DNA from: Oscillospiraceae bacterium
GTDB taxonomy: Bacteria; Bacillota; Clostridia; Oscillospirales; Oscillospiraceae
Reading direction: 5' to 3'
DNA length: 33,622 bases
Assembly (NCBI GenBank): GCA_015068035.1
Contig: SVLI01000015.1
Span: 1 to 33,622, forward strand
Under the pieces are notes generated by a model. It was not told the origin of the DNA. It did not search any database and was given only the letters and a program-made list of their open reading frames with translations. The translations under genes were made by a program, and so were the position numbers. How positions within the stretch are numbered: the first letter of the stretch is position 1; the number at the start of each line of letters is the position of its first letter. Of this stretch, positions 22,655 to 31,441 are shown in pieces.

Positions 22655-22800
22655 CCAATGTGGCGATGCGTTCCCGGCTGGCGGAAACGCGAAAAGTGCA
22701 GATTCTCTGCGGCAAAGCGTGGCGCAGCGGAATATCCCTCTTGCAAAATTCGTCCAAAAATATTACCATATACTCAAATCCCACATTGGAGGTTGCTTGA

Positions 22801-24027
22801 ATGAATGCCAATCAGATTATGAAAATTTTTGAAGACACCGCTTACGTCCGCATGGGGGGTACCGAAGAAGAGCTCAAGACCGCGCAGTATTTGGCCGGCC
22901 TGATCGGCGAACTGGGTCTGAAGGCTGAGATCGTGCCGTTCGAAGTTCCCATGGCCACGATGCAGGAAGCTGTCCTGACGGTGGATGGAGAAACGGTCGT
23001 CTGCAAGGGTTACTTAAATGCCGGCAGCCACGAAGTGGAGGCGCCCTTCTACTACCTGCGCCATACCGATGCTTTCTCCCTGTCCCTGTGCAAGGGCAAG
23101 ATCGTCATGGTGGACGGTTATCTGAATTACTGGACCTATCAGGACATTTTGGAAAACGGTGCCGTTGGCTTCATCACCTATGACGGCAACGCCAATTACT
23201 GTGATCGGGATATTGACCAGCGCGAGTTGCGCGCCTTTGTCCACAAAGGCAACAAGATCCCCGGCGTTAACATCAACGCCAAGGATGCCATTGAGCTGAT
23301 CCGCAAGGGCGCGGCCACGGCCAAAATCGTGCTCAAGCAGGAAGAGTATACCGGCAATTCCCATAACGTGATTCTGGATCTGCCCGGCGAAGTGGACGAG
23401 TACATCGCCTTCACCGCGCATTATGACTCCACGTCCCTGTCCCAGGGCGCATATGACAATATGTCCGGCAGCCTGGGCATTCTGGGCATTGCAGAGCATT
23501 TTTCCAAGAATCCCCACCGCTACGGTATGCGCTTTATCTGGTGCGGCAGCGAGGAGCGCGGCTTGCTGGGTTCCAAGGCCTATTGTGAGAACGAGGAAGC
23601 GCTGAAAAACTGCGTGCTCAATGTCAATCTGGACATGATCGGCTGCATCATGGGCCGCTTTATTTACTGCGTTACCGGCGAAGAGAAGCTCTGCCACTAC
23701 ATCAGCTATCTGGGCAGCGAGATCGGCTTTCCCATTGACGGCAGCCAGAACGTGTATTCCAGCGACTCCACCCCCTTTGCCGATAAGGGCGTTCCCGCGG
23801 TTTCCTTTGCCCGCATCGCCCCGCAGAACACCGCAACCATCCACAACAGCTATGATACCCTCGCCGTGATGAAGGGCGAGCAGATGGTGGAGGACATCAA
23901 TTTCCTGATTGCCTTTACGGGCCGGATGGTCAATGCATTCCGTTGCCCTGTGGCCAAGACGATCCCCGACAATATGAAAGAAAAGCTGGACGAATACCTC
24001 AACCGCAAGCGTCCCGGCAAGAAGTAA
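22801..24027 (+). CDS. M28 family zinc metallopeptidase
   Basis: The 408-residue protein is an aminopeptidase-type M28 enzyme. Zinc ligands and catalytic residues appear in FTAHYDSTS (H207), GAYDNMSGSLGIL (D219), CGSEERGLLGSKAY (E251-E252), VNLDMIGC (D278) and the final histidine in TIHNSYDTL. A PA-like insert occupies about residues 60-185, where the chain diverges into a lid (CKGYLNAGSHEVEAPFYYL onward). No signal peptide is seen, so it is probably cytoplasmic. GGAGG lies 8 nt before the ATG at 22801. A strong terminator follows at 24036-24083. Specificity is unknown. Confidence 0.92.
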   Translation: MNANQIMKIFEDTAYVRMGGTEEELKTAQYLAGLIGELGLKAEIVPFEVPMATMQEAVLTVDGETVVCKGYLNAGSHEVEAPFYYLRHTDAFSLSLCKGKIVMVDGYLNYWTYQDILENGAVGFITYDGNANYCDRDIDQRELRAFVHKGNKIPGVNINAKDAIELIRKGAATAKIVLKQEEYTGNSHNVILDLPGEVDEYIAFTAHYDSTSLSQGAYDNMSGSLGILGIAEHFSKNPHRYGMRFIWCGSEERGLLGSKAYCENEEALKNCVLNVNLDMIGCIMGRFIYCVTGEEKLCHYISYLGSEIGFPIDGSQNVYSSDSTPFADKGVPAVSFARIAPQNTATIHNSYDTLAVMKGEQMVEDINFLIAFTGRMVNAFRCPVAKTIPDNMKEKLDEYLNRKRPGKK

Positions 24028-24035
24028 AAACAGAG

Positions 24036-24083
24036 AAGAAGGCCGCGCATCCCATAGGATGCGCGGCCTTCTTGTATCTTTTC
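24036..24083 (+). terminator. Terminator after the M28 peptidase gene
   Basis: A perfect 17-bp stem (AAGAAGGCCGCGCATCC at 24036-24052 with 24057-24073) around a CATA loop is followed by GTATCTTTT. Confidence 0.85.
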
Positions 24084-24150
24084 GCTGTGATGCGCAAGCG
24101 CGACCAAAGGCGGCAGGGTGGAGACGAAAGTAAGGTCGAACGGCGTGAAT

Positions 24151-24801
24151 TTATTTAACTGCCTTTAGCGTATACGTCACACCCCAGCGACTCAGCACTT
24201 CAACATGGGAAAAGCCGGCTTCAAGCAAAGCTTCCGTTTCGTGCGCTACCGTAAGGGGCGTGTCGTAATGATAAAATTCATCATCGCAAATGCCCTGTGC
24301 TGCCTTTAATGCAATCAGGTTTTGGCGGTGGGCTGTCTCTTCATCATCGGACAGGGAAAAGTAATCTGTCAGGATAAAATAACCGTTCTCTTTGAGCGAA
24401 GCATGAACCTTGGTATAAAGCGGGATTTTTTCCTCTTTCGTAAAATGATGCAGACTTTCAACCGATACAGCCGCATCAAATACATCCTTACCAAGCGGTA
24501 CATCGAAATAGGAACCGACAATCAATGTGATGTCTTTATCGGTAAATTTTCTGCCAAGGACAGACAGCATGGCTTGCGATAAATCAATGCCGATTACCTT
24601 TGCTGACGGACATACCGAATAGTATGATTCCAGTTCCAAACCTGTTCCGCAGCCTAAATCGAGGATTTTGCAGCCTTTTGTATCGGGCAGCGCTTTCGCG
24701 GTGAAAGGATAGAATTCGCTTGCGGACTCAATGTTTGTCATCATGTGTTCGTCGTATCCGTCCAGTCTGTTTTCAAAGAAATCGCGCATCTTTTCCAGCA
24801 T
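24151..24801 (-). CDS. Class I SAM-dependent methyltransferase
   Basis: The 216-residue protein has SAM motif I ILDLGCGTGLELESYY, a second strand ending VIGIDLSQAML, motif II-like FDAAVSVESLHHF and NGYFILTDYFSL. This is the layout of small-molecule (UbiE-like) methyltransferases. A substrate cannot be read from sequence. The ATG at 24801 was chosen because GGAG lies 8 nt upstream. An in-frame TTG at 24867 is itself the first base triplet of the -35 element (24862-24867), so the longer form cannot be translated from this promoter. Base composition is a little AT-richer than the nearby operons. Confidence 0.87.
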   Translation of the reverse strand: MLEKMRDFFENRLDGYDEHMMTNIESASEFYPFTAKALPDTKGCKILDLGCGTGLELESYYSVCPSAKVIGIDLSQAMLSVLGRKFTDKDITLIVGSYFDVPLGKDVFDAAVSVESLHHFTKEEKIPLYTKVHASLKENGYFILTDYFSLSDDEETAHRQNLIALKAAQGICDDEFYHYDTPLTVAHETEALLEAGFSHVEVLSRWGVTYTLKAVK

Positions 24802-24837
24802 AGCATTCTCTCCGCAACATTTTGATTTTTCAAACAG

Positions 24838-24867
24838 ATTATAGCATATAATCGGCGTATATTTCAA
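24838..24867 (-). promoter_or_regulatory. Sigma-A promoter of the methyltransferase gene
   Basis: On the minus strand, TTGAAA (complement of 24862-24867) and a perfect TATAAT (complement of 24838-24843) are 18 bases apart, upstream of the ATG at 24801. Confidence 0.8.
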
Positions 24868-24990
24868 TTCAATGAAAGCGCACAGGCGAAATCCGTCGTA
24901 TGTCCGATAAAGTCAGATTTTATCGTGAAATAATCTCATCTCACGAAAGCGGGATTTGTGCTGTACCGGCAGGAACGCGGATGTCATGGA
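24868..24990. other. Spacer between methyltransferase promoter and tRNA-Gln terminator
   Basis: No gene is seen. The only notable element is a 7-bp hairpin, CGATAAA at 24905-24911 with TTTATCG at 24919-24925, without a T tail. Confidence 0.4.
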
Positions 24991-25028
24991 AAAACAAAAA
25001 ACCTCTCCTGTCATGACAGAAGAGGTTT
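24991..25028 (-). terminator. Terminator of tRNA-Gln
   Basis: AAACCTCT and TGTCA at 24999-25013 pair with TGACA and AGAGGTTT at 25014-25028, with a small internal mismatch. On the minus strand TTTGTTTT follows, immediately after the tRNA 3' end. Confidence 0.85.
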
Positions 25029-25030
25029 CC

Positions 25031-25104
25031 TGGCACCGGGAGAAGGATTCGAACCCTCACAGACGGAGTCAGAGTCCGGCGTGCTACCATTACACAATCC
25101 CGGT
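25031..25104 (-). tRNA. tRNA-Gln (CTG)
   Basis: On the minus strand, the acceptor ACCGGGA pairs with TCCCGGT, followed by discriminator G and an encoded CCA. The T-arm GGGTTCGAATCC is intact and the anticodon loop CTCTGAC gives anticodon CTG. The outermost anticodon-stem pair is a C-T mismatch. Its own promoter (25123-25150) and terminator make it a single-gene unit. Confidence 0.95.
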
Positions 25105-25122
25105 AAAGCTGAGTGCTTTGTT

Positions 25123-25150
25123 ATTATACTGAATATTTGGAATTTGTCAA
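25123..25150 (-). promoter_or_regulatory. Consensus promoter of tRNA-Gln
   Basis: On the minus strand, a perfect TTGACA (complement of 25145-25150) and a perfect TATAAT (complement of 25123-25128) are 16 bases apart, upstream of the tRNA at 25104. Confidence 0.9.
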
Positions 25151-25174
25151 GCCTTTCCTGCGAAATTTTCCAAT

Positions 25175-25669
25175 CTAATTCTTTTTTAGTGCGCGCAGCA
25201 GGAAAGTTGCGGCAATTCCCGTGAATACGCCGGTCAAAATTGCCGAAATGAGCAGCGCGGGTGCATACCAGAACAGGCCTGTTGTGCCCGTTACCAAAAC
25301 GGCGCAGACGAGCTGCGCAGCGTTATGGGCGATGGCAGCCAGTGCGCTGATTACCCAAAGCCGCTTTTCCGGGAAAAGGCCGATCAGCCCGGCCATAACG
25401 GCGAAAGCCGCCGCGCCGCCCGCGGCGCTGTACAGCAGCGCGGAAAAGCCTCCGGTGAACATGCTGCCGAGCAGTAGCCGAAGCGCAAGCGTGGCGCAGG
25501 AGAGCTTTCTGCCGAGCAGCGCCATGGCGGTGAGCGTGATGATGTTGGCAAGGCCGAGTTTGATGCCGGGAACGGGCAGCGGCGAGGGAATCTGCGATTC
25601 AAGCACGTAAATGCCAAGCGCGGCGGCGGCAAGCACCGCGGCCAGCACAAGCTTCTTCGACCGGCTCAT
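25175..25669 (-). CDS. Gx transporter family membrane protein
   Basis: This 164-residue membrane protein has about five hydrophobic segments and the conserved opening VLESQIPSPLPVPGIKLGLANIITL, the signature of the family named after heptaprenyl diphosphate synthase component I and now usually called Gx transporter. It is likely an integral-membrane transporter-like subunit with an unknown ligand. The start overlaps the stop of the NusG-II gene (ATGA at 25666-25669), and a GGAGGGTGA site lies just before it, so the two are translationally coupled. Confidence 0.88.
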   Translation of the reverse strand: MSRSKKLVLAAVLAAAALGIYVLESQIPSPLPVPGIKLGLANIITLTAMALLGRKLSCATLALRLLLGSMFTGGFSALLYSAAGGAAAFAVMAGLIGLFPEKRLWVISALAAIAHNAAQLVCAVLVTGTTGLFWYAPALLISAILTGVFTGIAATFLLRALKKN

Positions 25670-26025
25670 TCGTCACCCTCCAGTTCGATCACAAGCCGGT
25701 GCGGCAGGCAGACGATGGGAACGCCGCTCTCCTGCACATAGCCCTGACGCACACAGATCTGCTCAGGACAGTCCGACTCGATCACGGCGATGCGTCCATG
25801 TTCCACGCGCACAAGGTTGCGCCCGTGCGCGGTGGAAATTTCAAATTCATAGGGCAGCGTGACCGCGCGCAGGTCGATCACCTTCACGCATTCTCCGTCC
25901 ACGGATATGCGCGCCGTCACGGCGGGAAGAGAAAAACTGCGCGCGAAAACAAGCCCGAGCGCGCCGAGGCACAGGAGCAGGATAAACAGGAGTATCCAGA
26001 TTTTTGTCTGACGGTTTGTTTTCAT
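25666..26025 (-). CDS. NusG domain II-containing membrane-anchored protein
   Basis: This 119-residue protein has one N-terminal membrane segment (WILLFILLLCLGALGLVFA) and an extracytoplasmic beta-rich domain (VRVEHGRIAVIESDCPEQICVRQGYVQ, then VPIVCLPHRLVIEL). It matches the small NusG-II proteins commonly paired with Gx transporters and redox or quinone-linked genes in Clostridia. The role is unknown. The ribosome-binding site is weak. It is the first gene of a two-gene operon. Confidence 0.85.
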   Translation of the reverse strand: MKTNRQTKIWILLFILLLCLGALGLVFARSFSLPAVTARISVDGECVKVIDLRAVTLPYEFEISTAHGRNLVRVEHGRIAVIESDCPEQICVRQGYVQESGVPIVCLPHRLVIELEGDE

Positions 26026-26089
26026 GGCAATCCGATGGCATATCCAGCGCTCTGCGATTTCACTTGATGCGGTTTCCGCTTCGTCTTTC

Positions 26090-26225
26090 TCTCAGAAGGG
26101 AATCGCATTGCACGAAGGTGACCTTTCGGGGCTTTGCGCACGCGGATTTCGCGGGCAGATTGCATCCGGAGCCTCCGCTTGAAACGCATGCCGGATGGAA
26201 ATGGGGGGGCGCAGCGCACCCGATT
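26090..26225. other. Structured GC-rich intergenic element
   Basis: Within the 297-base divergent gap, CATCCGG at 26162-26168 pairs with CCGGATG at 26193-26199. A five-base interrupted palindrome AAGGT-G-ACCTT lies near 26115-26125. A run of seven or more G near 26203-26210 leads into a GCGC stem. No credible gene is present. It could be a leader RNA of the minus-strand pair or a dispersed repeat; I cannot decide from one copy. Confidence 0.35.
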
Positions 26226-26249
26226 CCATTTTAGTTTCTCCCGCGCGGC

Positions 26250-26278
26250 TTGTCAATCGGTTACAAGTTTGATATAAT
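26250..26278 (+). promoter_or_regulatory. Sigma-A promoter of the envelope operon
   Basis: TTGTCA at 26250-26255 and a perfect TATAAT at 26273-26278 are 17 bases apart, about 45 bases before the GTG start at 26323. Confidence 0.85.
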
Positions 26279-26322
26279 ATAGTGTTAGGATACGGAATCA
26301 ACGCAGAGAGGAGGTACGCGGC

Positions 26323-28062
26323 GTGAACGGTTTGACATTGGCCACGGAGAATCTGGCCCTCGGTCGGGACTTCGTCTCTGTTACGCGGTTTTGCGTGCCT
26401 CTGCTTGCGCTTTGGATCATGCTGCGCTGCGTGCGTTCCATGCTGCGCATGCGCTATGAGCCGGAGGTGTGGGGCTACCTGAAGCTCCCAAACGGAAAGC
26501 GTTTCCCGATCCTGCATTGGGAAAATCTGCTCGGGCGCATGGGGAGCGCGGACATTGCGCTGCCCCATCCGACGGTGAGCCGCGTCCATGCCGCGCTGAT
26601 CCGCGCGGACGACGGAACGTGGTCGGTTCGCGACCTGCGCAGCGCAGGCGGCGTATACGTCAACGGAAAGCGGATTAAGATTTCGGAGCTTCGGGACGGC
26701 GACGTGCTGCGCCTCGCCGAGCAGGAGCTGCGCTTCATCTCACTTACGGAGGCGGAGCGTGGCGAACTTTCCGGCGTGCGCGCACAGCCGGGGCATTTGG
26801 TGAGACCGGGGCTGAATTTTCTGCTGCTCACGCTTTTGCTGGTGATTCTGGGCGGCCAACAGCTGCTGAGCGCCCAGGCGGAGCACCGGTGGCACATTTT
26901 GCTTGCCTACACCGCTTTTTCGCTTGTGATGTGGTGTTATTTCCTTGTGATGCGCTCGATCCGGCGCAGCGGCTTTGAGGTGGAGACGATCGCGTTTTTC
27001 CTCTCCGCGATCGGGCTTTCTGTTGCGGCCGGGTCTGCGCCCGAAGCGCTGCTTAAGCATCTTTTGCTGCTCATCGCCGGCATTGTGCTGTTCATTCTGC
27101 TCGGCTGGTGGATGCGCGATCTGCGCCGCACCCGCGCCCTGCGCTGGGTCTGCGGCTTTGCAGCGCTGGGCTTTCTGGCGCTTAATCTGTTCACCGCGGA
27201 GGAAGTTTTCGGCGCGCGCAACTGGCTCTATATCGCCGGTTTTTCCGTCCAGCCCTCGGAGTTCGTGAAGGTCGCCTATATTTATGCGGGCGCCGCGACG
27301 CTGGAGCGACTCTATTCCGGGCGAAACCTCTTTCTGTTTATCGCGTTTTCCGCGCTGTGTGTCGGTGCCCTCGCGCTGATGGGCGATTTCGGCACGGCGC
27401 TGGTGTTTTTTGCAACCTTTCTGGTCATCAGCTTTCTGCGCAGCGGCAACCTCGCCACGGTGTTTCTCGCCGTGTCGGGCGCGGCGCTTGCCTGCTTCCT
27501 CGTGCTGTATGCAAAGCCGCATATCGCCGCGCGCTTTGCCACATGGGGACATATTTGGGAAACGCCCTACGGCGCCGGTTTCCAGCAGACGCGCGCGCTT
27601 GCCGCGGCGGCCTCGGGCGGACTGCTTGGCTGCGGGGCGGGCGCGGGCTGGCTCAAGGACATTGTGGCGGCGGACACGGACCTTGTCTTCTGCCTGATCT
27701 GCGAGGAGCTTGGACTGCTCACGGCTGTGCTGGCCATCCTCGCCATTGTGCTGTTGGCCGCTTTTGCTTACCGGAACGCCACAGGCAGCCGCAGCAGCTT
27801 TTATGTGATTGGCGCCTGCGCGGCGGTGAGTCTGATGATGGTGCAGCTTGCGCTCAACGTTTTCGGCTCAACGGACATTCTGCCGTTTACGGGCGTGACT
27901 TTCCCCTTTGTCTCGCGCGGCGGCTCAAGTTTGATCTCCTGCTGGATGCTGCTGGCTTTCATCAAGGCGGCGGACACGCGGCAAAACGCCAGCTTCGCGC
28001 AGAAGCTCCCCTCCGGCATCCTGACGGAAGAGGCAGATGAGGATGAGGAGGACGGCGAATGA
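26323..28062 (+). CDS. FHA domain-SEDS glycan polymerase fusion (FtsW/RodA type)
   Basis: The 579-residue protein joins a forkhead-associated domain to a SEDS peptidoglycan polymerase. After one N-terminal helix (about 22-40), residues about 50-140 form the FHA domain: GR at 71-72, SRVHA at 86-90, NGK at 114-116, the usual phosphothreonine-binding positions. About ten membrane segments follow, with PSEFVK (311-316), the acidic DTDLVFCLICEE block (451-462) near the expected catalytic aspartate, and FPFVSRGGSS (527-536). It should polymerise lipid II with the PBP encoded next. The GTG start is set by AGGAGGT 7 nt upstream. The stop overlaps the PBP start. Whether it serves elongation or division is not clear. 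Confidence 0.93.
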   Translation: MNGLTLATENLALGRDFVSVTRFCVPLLALWIMLRCVRSMLRMRYEPEVWGYLKLPNGKRFPILHWENLLGRMGSADIALPHPTVSRVHAALIRADDGTWSVRDLRSAGGVYVNGKRIKISELRDGDVLRLAEQELRFISLTEAERGELSGVRAQPGHLVRPGLNFLLLTLLLVILGGQQLLSAQAEHRWHILLAYTAFSLVMWCYFLVMRSIRRSGFEVETIAFFLSAIGLSVAAGSAPEALLKHLLLLIAGIVLFILLGWWMRDLRRTRALRWVCGFAALGFLALNLFTAEEVFGARNWLYIAGFSVQPSEFVKVAYIYAGAATLERLYSGRNLFLFIAFSALCVGALALMGDFGTALVFFATFLVISFLRSGNLATVFLAVSGAALACFLVLYAKPHIAARFATWGHIWETPYGAGFQQTRALAAAASGGLLGCGAGAGWLKDIVAADTDLVFCLICEELGLLTAVLAILAIVLLAAFAYRNATGSRSSFYVIGACAAVSLMMVQLALNVFGSTDILPFTGVTFPFVSRGGSSLISCWMLLAFIKAADTRQNASFAQKLPSGILTEEADEDEEDGE

Positions 28063-29369
28063 AAAAGGTCAAAACCCGCGCCGTTTTCTCTCTGCTCATT
28101 GCGCTGGCGCTGGTGTTCGGGCTTGGCGTCTACGTTTTCCGTTTCGCGCGTGACGGCGCGGACTGGGCTTCCTTTACCGCAAACCGTGCTGTTTATCAGA
28201 ACGGACAGCTTGCGCGCGGCACGATCACCGACCGAAACGGTGTTGTTCTTGCGCGGGCGGACGGTGATGCGCGCGGCTATGCCGCGGATGCGGACACACG
28301 CATGAGCTGCCTGCACGCGGTGGGTGACTTTGCCGGCAATATCGGCGCGGGCGCGATTCAACTTTTTTCCGACGAACTTGTCGGATATAATCCTGTAAGC
28401 GGCGTCTATGACCCGGGCGGGGAAGGTGCTGTTGTGGTGCTTTCGCTCGATGCGAAGCTTTGCAAAGCGGCAAACGCTGCGCTCGCCGGGCGAAACGGTG
28501 CCGTTGCGGTGTGTAACTACGAAACGGGGGAGATTCTTTGCATGGTTTCTTCTCCCGCTTATGATCCGGAATCCGTCCCCTCTGTTTTGCCGGAGGGTGC
28601 GTATCTCAACCGCGTCACGGGCGCGGCCTATACGCCCGGATCGGTTTTCAAGATCGTCACGCTTGCTGCCGCCATCGAGCGCATCCCCGATTTGAAAAGC
28701 CGCAGCTTTTGGTGCGAAGGGGAGACTGTTGTTGACGGCCAGATCGTGCACTGCACGGCAAGCCACGGCGCGCAGACCGTTGAACAGGCCTTTTCCAATT
28801 CCTGCAACTGCGCGTTTGCCGAGCTGAGTCTGGAACTCGGCGGGGATACGCTTGCGGAATATGCCGGGCGGCTCGGCATGACGGAGCAGCTTGCGCTGTG
28901 TGGCAGCGTCACCGCTGCGGGAAACTTTGAAAAGGGCGACGCCGGCTCCACGGCGCTGGCATGGAGCGGTATCGGACAGTCCACTGACCTCGTTTGTCCC
29001 TTTGCGATGCTCCGTTTGGTGAGCGCGATTGCCGGAGACGGCCTTGTGCAGGAACCCACGCTGCTCCGCGACGGAAAAACAACGGAGACCCGGATTTTGG
29101 ACAAAGAAACCGCCGAATTGCTTGCGGATGATTTGCGCTATAATGTCGTGTACGGCTACGGGGAGTGGAACTTCCCCGGCCTTGCGCTTTGCGGAAAAAC
29201 CGGCACGGCAGAGGTCGGTGACGGTGCGCCGCACGCATGGTTCACCGGTTTTTTGCAGGATCAGGAACATCCATACGCCTTTGTCGTCGTGATTGAGCAC
29301 GGCGGCAGCGGCATCGGCGCGGCAGCCCCCGTGGCGAACGCTGTGCTGCAGGAGGCTGTTAAATCCTGA
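28059..29369 (+). CDS. Class B penicillin-binding protein transpeptidase
   Basis: The 436-residue protein has an N-terminal membrane anchor (about 8-27) and a transpeptidase domain with S195-V-F-K198 (SxxK), S248-C-N250 (SxN) and K380-T-G (KTG in CGKTGTAEVG). The dimerisation region (GTITDRNGVVLARADG) is short, like PbpA of actinobacteria. It cross-links peptidoglycan and is the partner of the SEDS polymerase. ATGA overlap with the preceding gene couples their translation. The SVFK serine is flanked by the usual TPGS context. Four cysteines lie in the transpeptidase domain. Confidence 0.94.
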   Translation: MKKVKTRAVFSLLIALALVFGLGVYVFRFARDGADWASFTANRAVYQNGQLARGTITDRNGVVLARADGDARGYAADADTRMSCLHAVGDFAGNIGAGAIQLFSDELVGYNPVSGVYDPGGEGAVVVLSLDAKLCKAANAALAGRNGAVAVCNYETGEILCMVSSPAYDPESVPSVLPEGAYLNRVTGAAYTPGSVFKIVTLAAAIERIPDLKSRSFWCEGETVVDGQIVHCTASHGAQTVEQAFSNSCNCAFAELSLELGGDTLAEYAGRLGMTEQLALCGSVTAAGNFEKGDAGSTALAWSGIGQSTDLVCPFAMLRLVSAIAGDGLVQEPTLLRDGKTTETRILDKETAELLADDLRYNVVYGYGEWNFPGLALCGKTGTAEVGDGAPHAWFTGFLQDQEHPYAFVVVIEHGGSGIGAAAPVANAVLQEAVKS

Positions 29370-29397
29370 ACTGCCCGAATGAGATAAGGAGCTTGCC

Positions 29398-31407
29398 ATG
29401 ACTGCAAACGGCAAAAAAATTCTCTGTTATCTGTTTATCCCACTCTCTTTGATCTATATGGAGCTGGCCTTTAAGTTCTGGTGCTTCGGCTCCGTCAGCG
29501 CGAAGGGGGCTGTGTATACAACGCTGCTCTCCGGCGCCTTCGGCTTTGCCCTGAGCCTCAGCTGCTGCGTCGGAAAGCGCTTTTCGCGCGCGACAGCAAC
29601 GGTGTGGCTCGTGATTGCTTTTCTGCTTTTTGGCACACAGGCGGTTTATTTCCGCATCTTCAAGGCCTTTCTTGCGCTGTTCAGCGTCACAAAAGCGGGC
29701 GGCGTGGTCGCCGATTTCTTCGATCAGGCGCTCATAGGCATATGGAACTCTCTGCCCTTTTTGCTCGCTGCCGCCGTGCCGCTCGTTCTCTGGCTTGTGT
29801 TTGGCAGGCAGCTTGCTGACTGCGCGCAGCCCAAGACGCTCTACCGCGCGGGCCTGGCCGGGCTGTTTCTCGTTTTGCAGCTTGCCGCCGTCTGCGGCAT
29901 CATGGCAAAACAGCCCGGCTATATGTCGCCCGGCTATCTCTACAGCGACACGCTGATCCCCAGTCTTTCGCAGGAATATTTCGGCCTGATCACCACAACG
30001 CGCATTGATCTGCGCGAGCTGATGCTTACGCAGCCGGAGCCGGAGCTTGCGCCACTCCTGCCGCTGCCGGATCATGACGAGGCAGAAACCGATGCGGAGG
30101 AACGGCAAAGCACGCCGGCGGAGCTCTCTGTGCCGGAGGACGGTGCGGACAGGAATGTGCTGGACATCGACTTTGACCGCCTGATTTCCGAAACAGAGGA
30201 TAGCACGCTGCTTGAAATGCACCGGTATTTCCAAAACCGCGAGGCCACAAACAAAAATGCGCAGACCGGGTTGTTTGCCGGGAAAAACCTGATCTGGATT
30301 GTGGCGGAGAGCTTTTCCGCCGAGGTTATCGACGAAACGCTCACGCCCACCCTGTATAAGCTGTGCAGCGAGGGCTATACCTTCGAAAACTTCTATGATC
30401 CGCTCTGGGGCGTCTCCACGAGCGACGGGGAATATGTGACGATGACGGGCCTGCTGCCCAAATACGGCGTTTGGAGCTTTTCGCTCTCGTCGGAGAATTA
30501 CATGCCCTTTTCCATCGCCAACATGTTAAACGACGAGGGCTACAGCTCCTATGCCTTCCATCCCCATAACTACAGCTATTACGACCGGGACAAGAGCCAT
30601 CCGAACATGGGCTACGTCTGGCGCGCCAAGGGAAACGGCCTGAATGTCACAGACCAGTTCCCGGAGTCCGATGTGGAGATGGTGGAGCAGAGCGTCGGGA
30701 GCTATGTAAGCTCCCCGCCTTTCCATGTTTACTATCTGACGGTCAGCGGACATATGTTCTACACCTTCCCCGGAAACCCGATGGCTGCCAAGCACGAGGC
30801 AGAGACTGCGAATCTGCCCTACAGCGAGGGTGTGCGCGCGTATCTGGCCTGCAATCTGGAACTGGAGGACGCGCTTTCCATGCTGCTGCGTGAACTGGAC
30901 GCGGCAGGTGAACTGGAAAACACCGTGATTGCGCTCTCCGCCGACCATTATCCTTATGCACTGAGCGATCAGGAGCTTTCCGAGCTGCGCGGAGCGCCCA
31001 TCGGGGATGAGCTGGAGCTTTACCGCAACGCCTTTATCCTGTGGAGCGCGGAGCTGGAGGAGCCGGTCACCGTGACGAAGCCCTGTTCCACGCTGGACAT
31101 TCTGCCGACGCTCTCCAATCTTTTCGGCCTGCCCTACGATTCCCGGCTCCTGATGGGACGGGATATGTTCTCGGATGCAGAGGGGCTTGTTGTCTTCGCC
31201 GACCACAGCTTTATCACGCCGTGCGGGCGCTACAACGCCGGCTCTGACGCGTTTGAGCCTGTCCCCGGCATCTTTGCCTCCGAGGAGGAAATGCAAAAAT
31301 ACGTGCATGAGACGCTTGAGGAAGTGGACCGCATGTTCACATACAGCGCAGAGATTCTGATGCAGGACTATTACGCCACCGTGTTTTCCGTGCCGGCGCA
31401 GGAGTGA
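29398..31407 (+). CDS. LTA synthase-like sulfatase-fold membrane protein
   Basis: The 669-residue protein has about five N-terminal membrane segments (residues about 8-170), then an acidic linker (about 205-260), then an extracytoplasmic alkaline-phosphatase-fold domain. The metal glutamate is in IVAESFSAE (E304), the catalytic threonine is in GVSTSDGEYVTMTGLLP (T341), and a late DH metal pair is in SADHYPY. This is the LtaS/YfnI layout, which transfers glycerol phosphate from phosphatidylglycerol to a surface polymer. A phosphoglycerol transferase for another polymer is equally possible. AAGGAG lies just before the ATG. It is the third gene of the envelope operon. Confidence 0.9.
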   Translation: MTANGKKILCYLFIPLSLIYMELAFKFWCFGSVSAKGAVYTTLLSGAFGFALSLSCCVGKRFSRATATVWLVIAFLLFGTQAVYFRIFKAFLALFSVTKAGGVVADFFDQALIGIWNSLPFLLAAAVPLVLWLVFGRQLADCAQPKTLYRAGLAGLFLVLQLAAVCGIMAKQPGYMSPGYLYSDTLIPSLSQEYFGLITTTRIDLRELMLTQPEPELAPLLPLPDHDEAETDAEERQSTPAELSVPEDGADRNVLDIDFDRLISETEDSTLLEMHRYFQNREATNKNAQTGLFAGKNLIWIVAESFSAEVIDETLTPTLYKLCSEGYTFENFYDPLWGVSTSDGEYVTMTGLLPKYGVWSFSLSSENYMPFSIANMLNDEGYSSYAFHPHNYSYYDRDKSHPNMGYVWRAKGNGLNVTDQFPESDVEMVEQSVGSYVSSPPFHVYYLTVSGHMFYTFPGNPMAAKHEAETANLPYSEGVRAYLACNLELEDALSMLLRELDAAGELENTVIALSADHYPYALSDQELSELRGAPIGDELELYRNAFILWSAELEEPVTVTKPCSTLDILPTLSNLFGLPYDSRLLMGRDMFSDAEGLVVFADHSFITPCGRYNAGSDAFEPVPGIFASEEEMQKYVHETLEEVDRMFTYSAEILMQDYYATVFSVPAQE

Positions 31408-31441
31408 GCGTTACCCACATATTTGAAAGGCAAAGACAGAT

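Noticed and set aside
24802-24867. N-terminal extension of the methyltransferase from a TTG codon
   Set aside because: That TTG is part of the -35 element, so it would not be in the transcript. The ATG at 24801 has a good ribosome-binding site.
26004-26234. Short open frames across the structured element before the FHA-SEDS gene
   Set aside because: Frames run in both directions with low-quality composition and no start signals. An RNA or repeat explains the region better.
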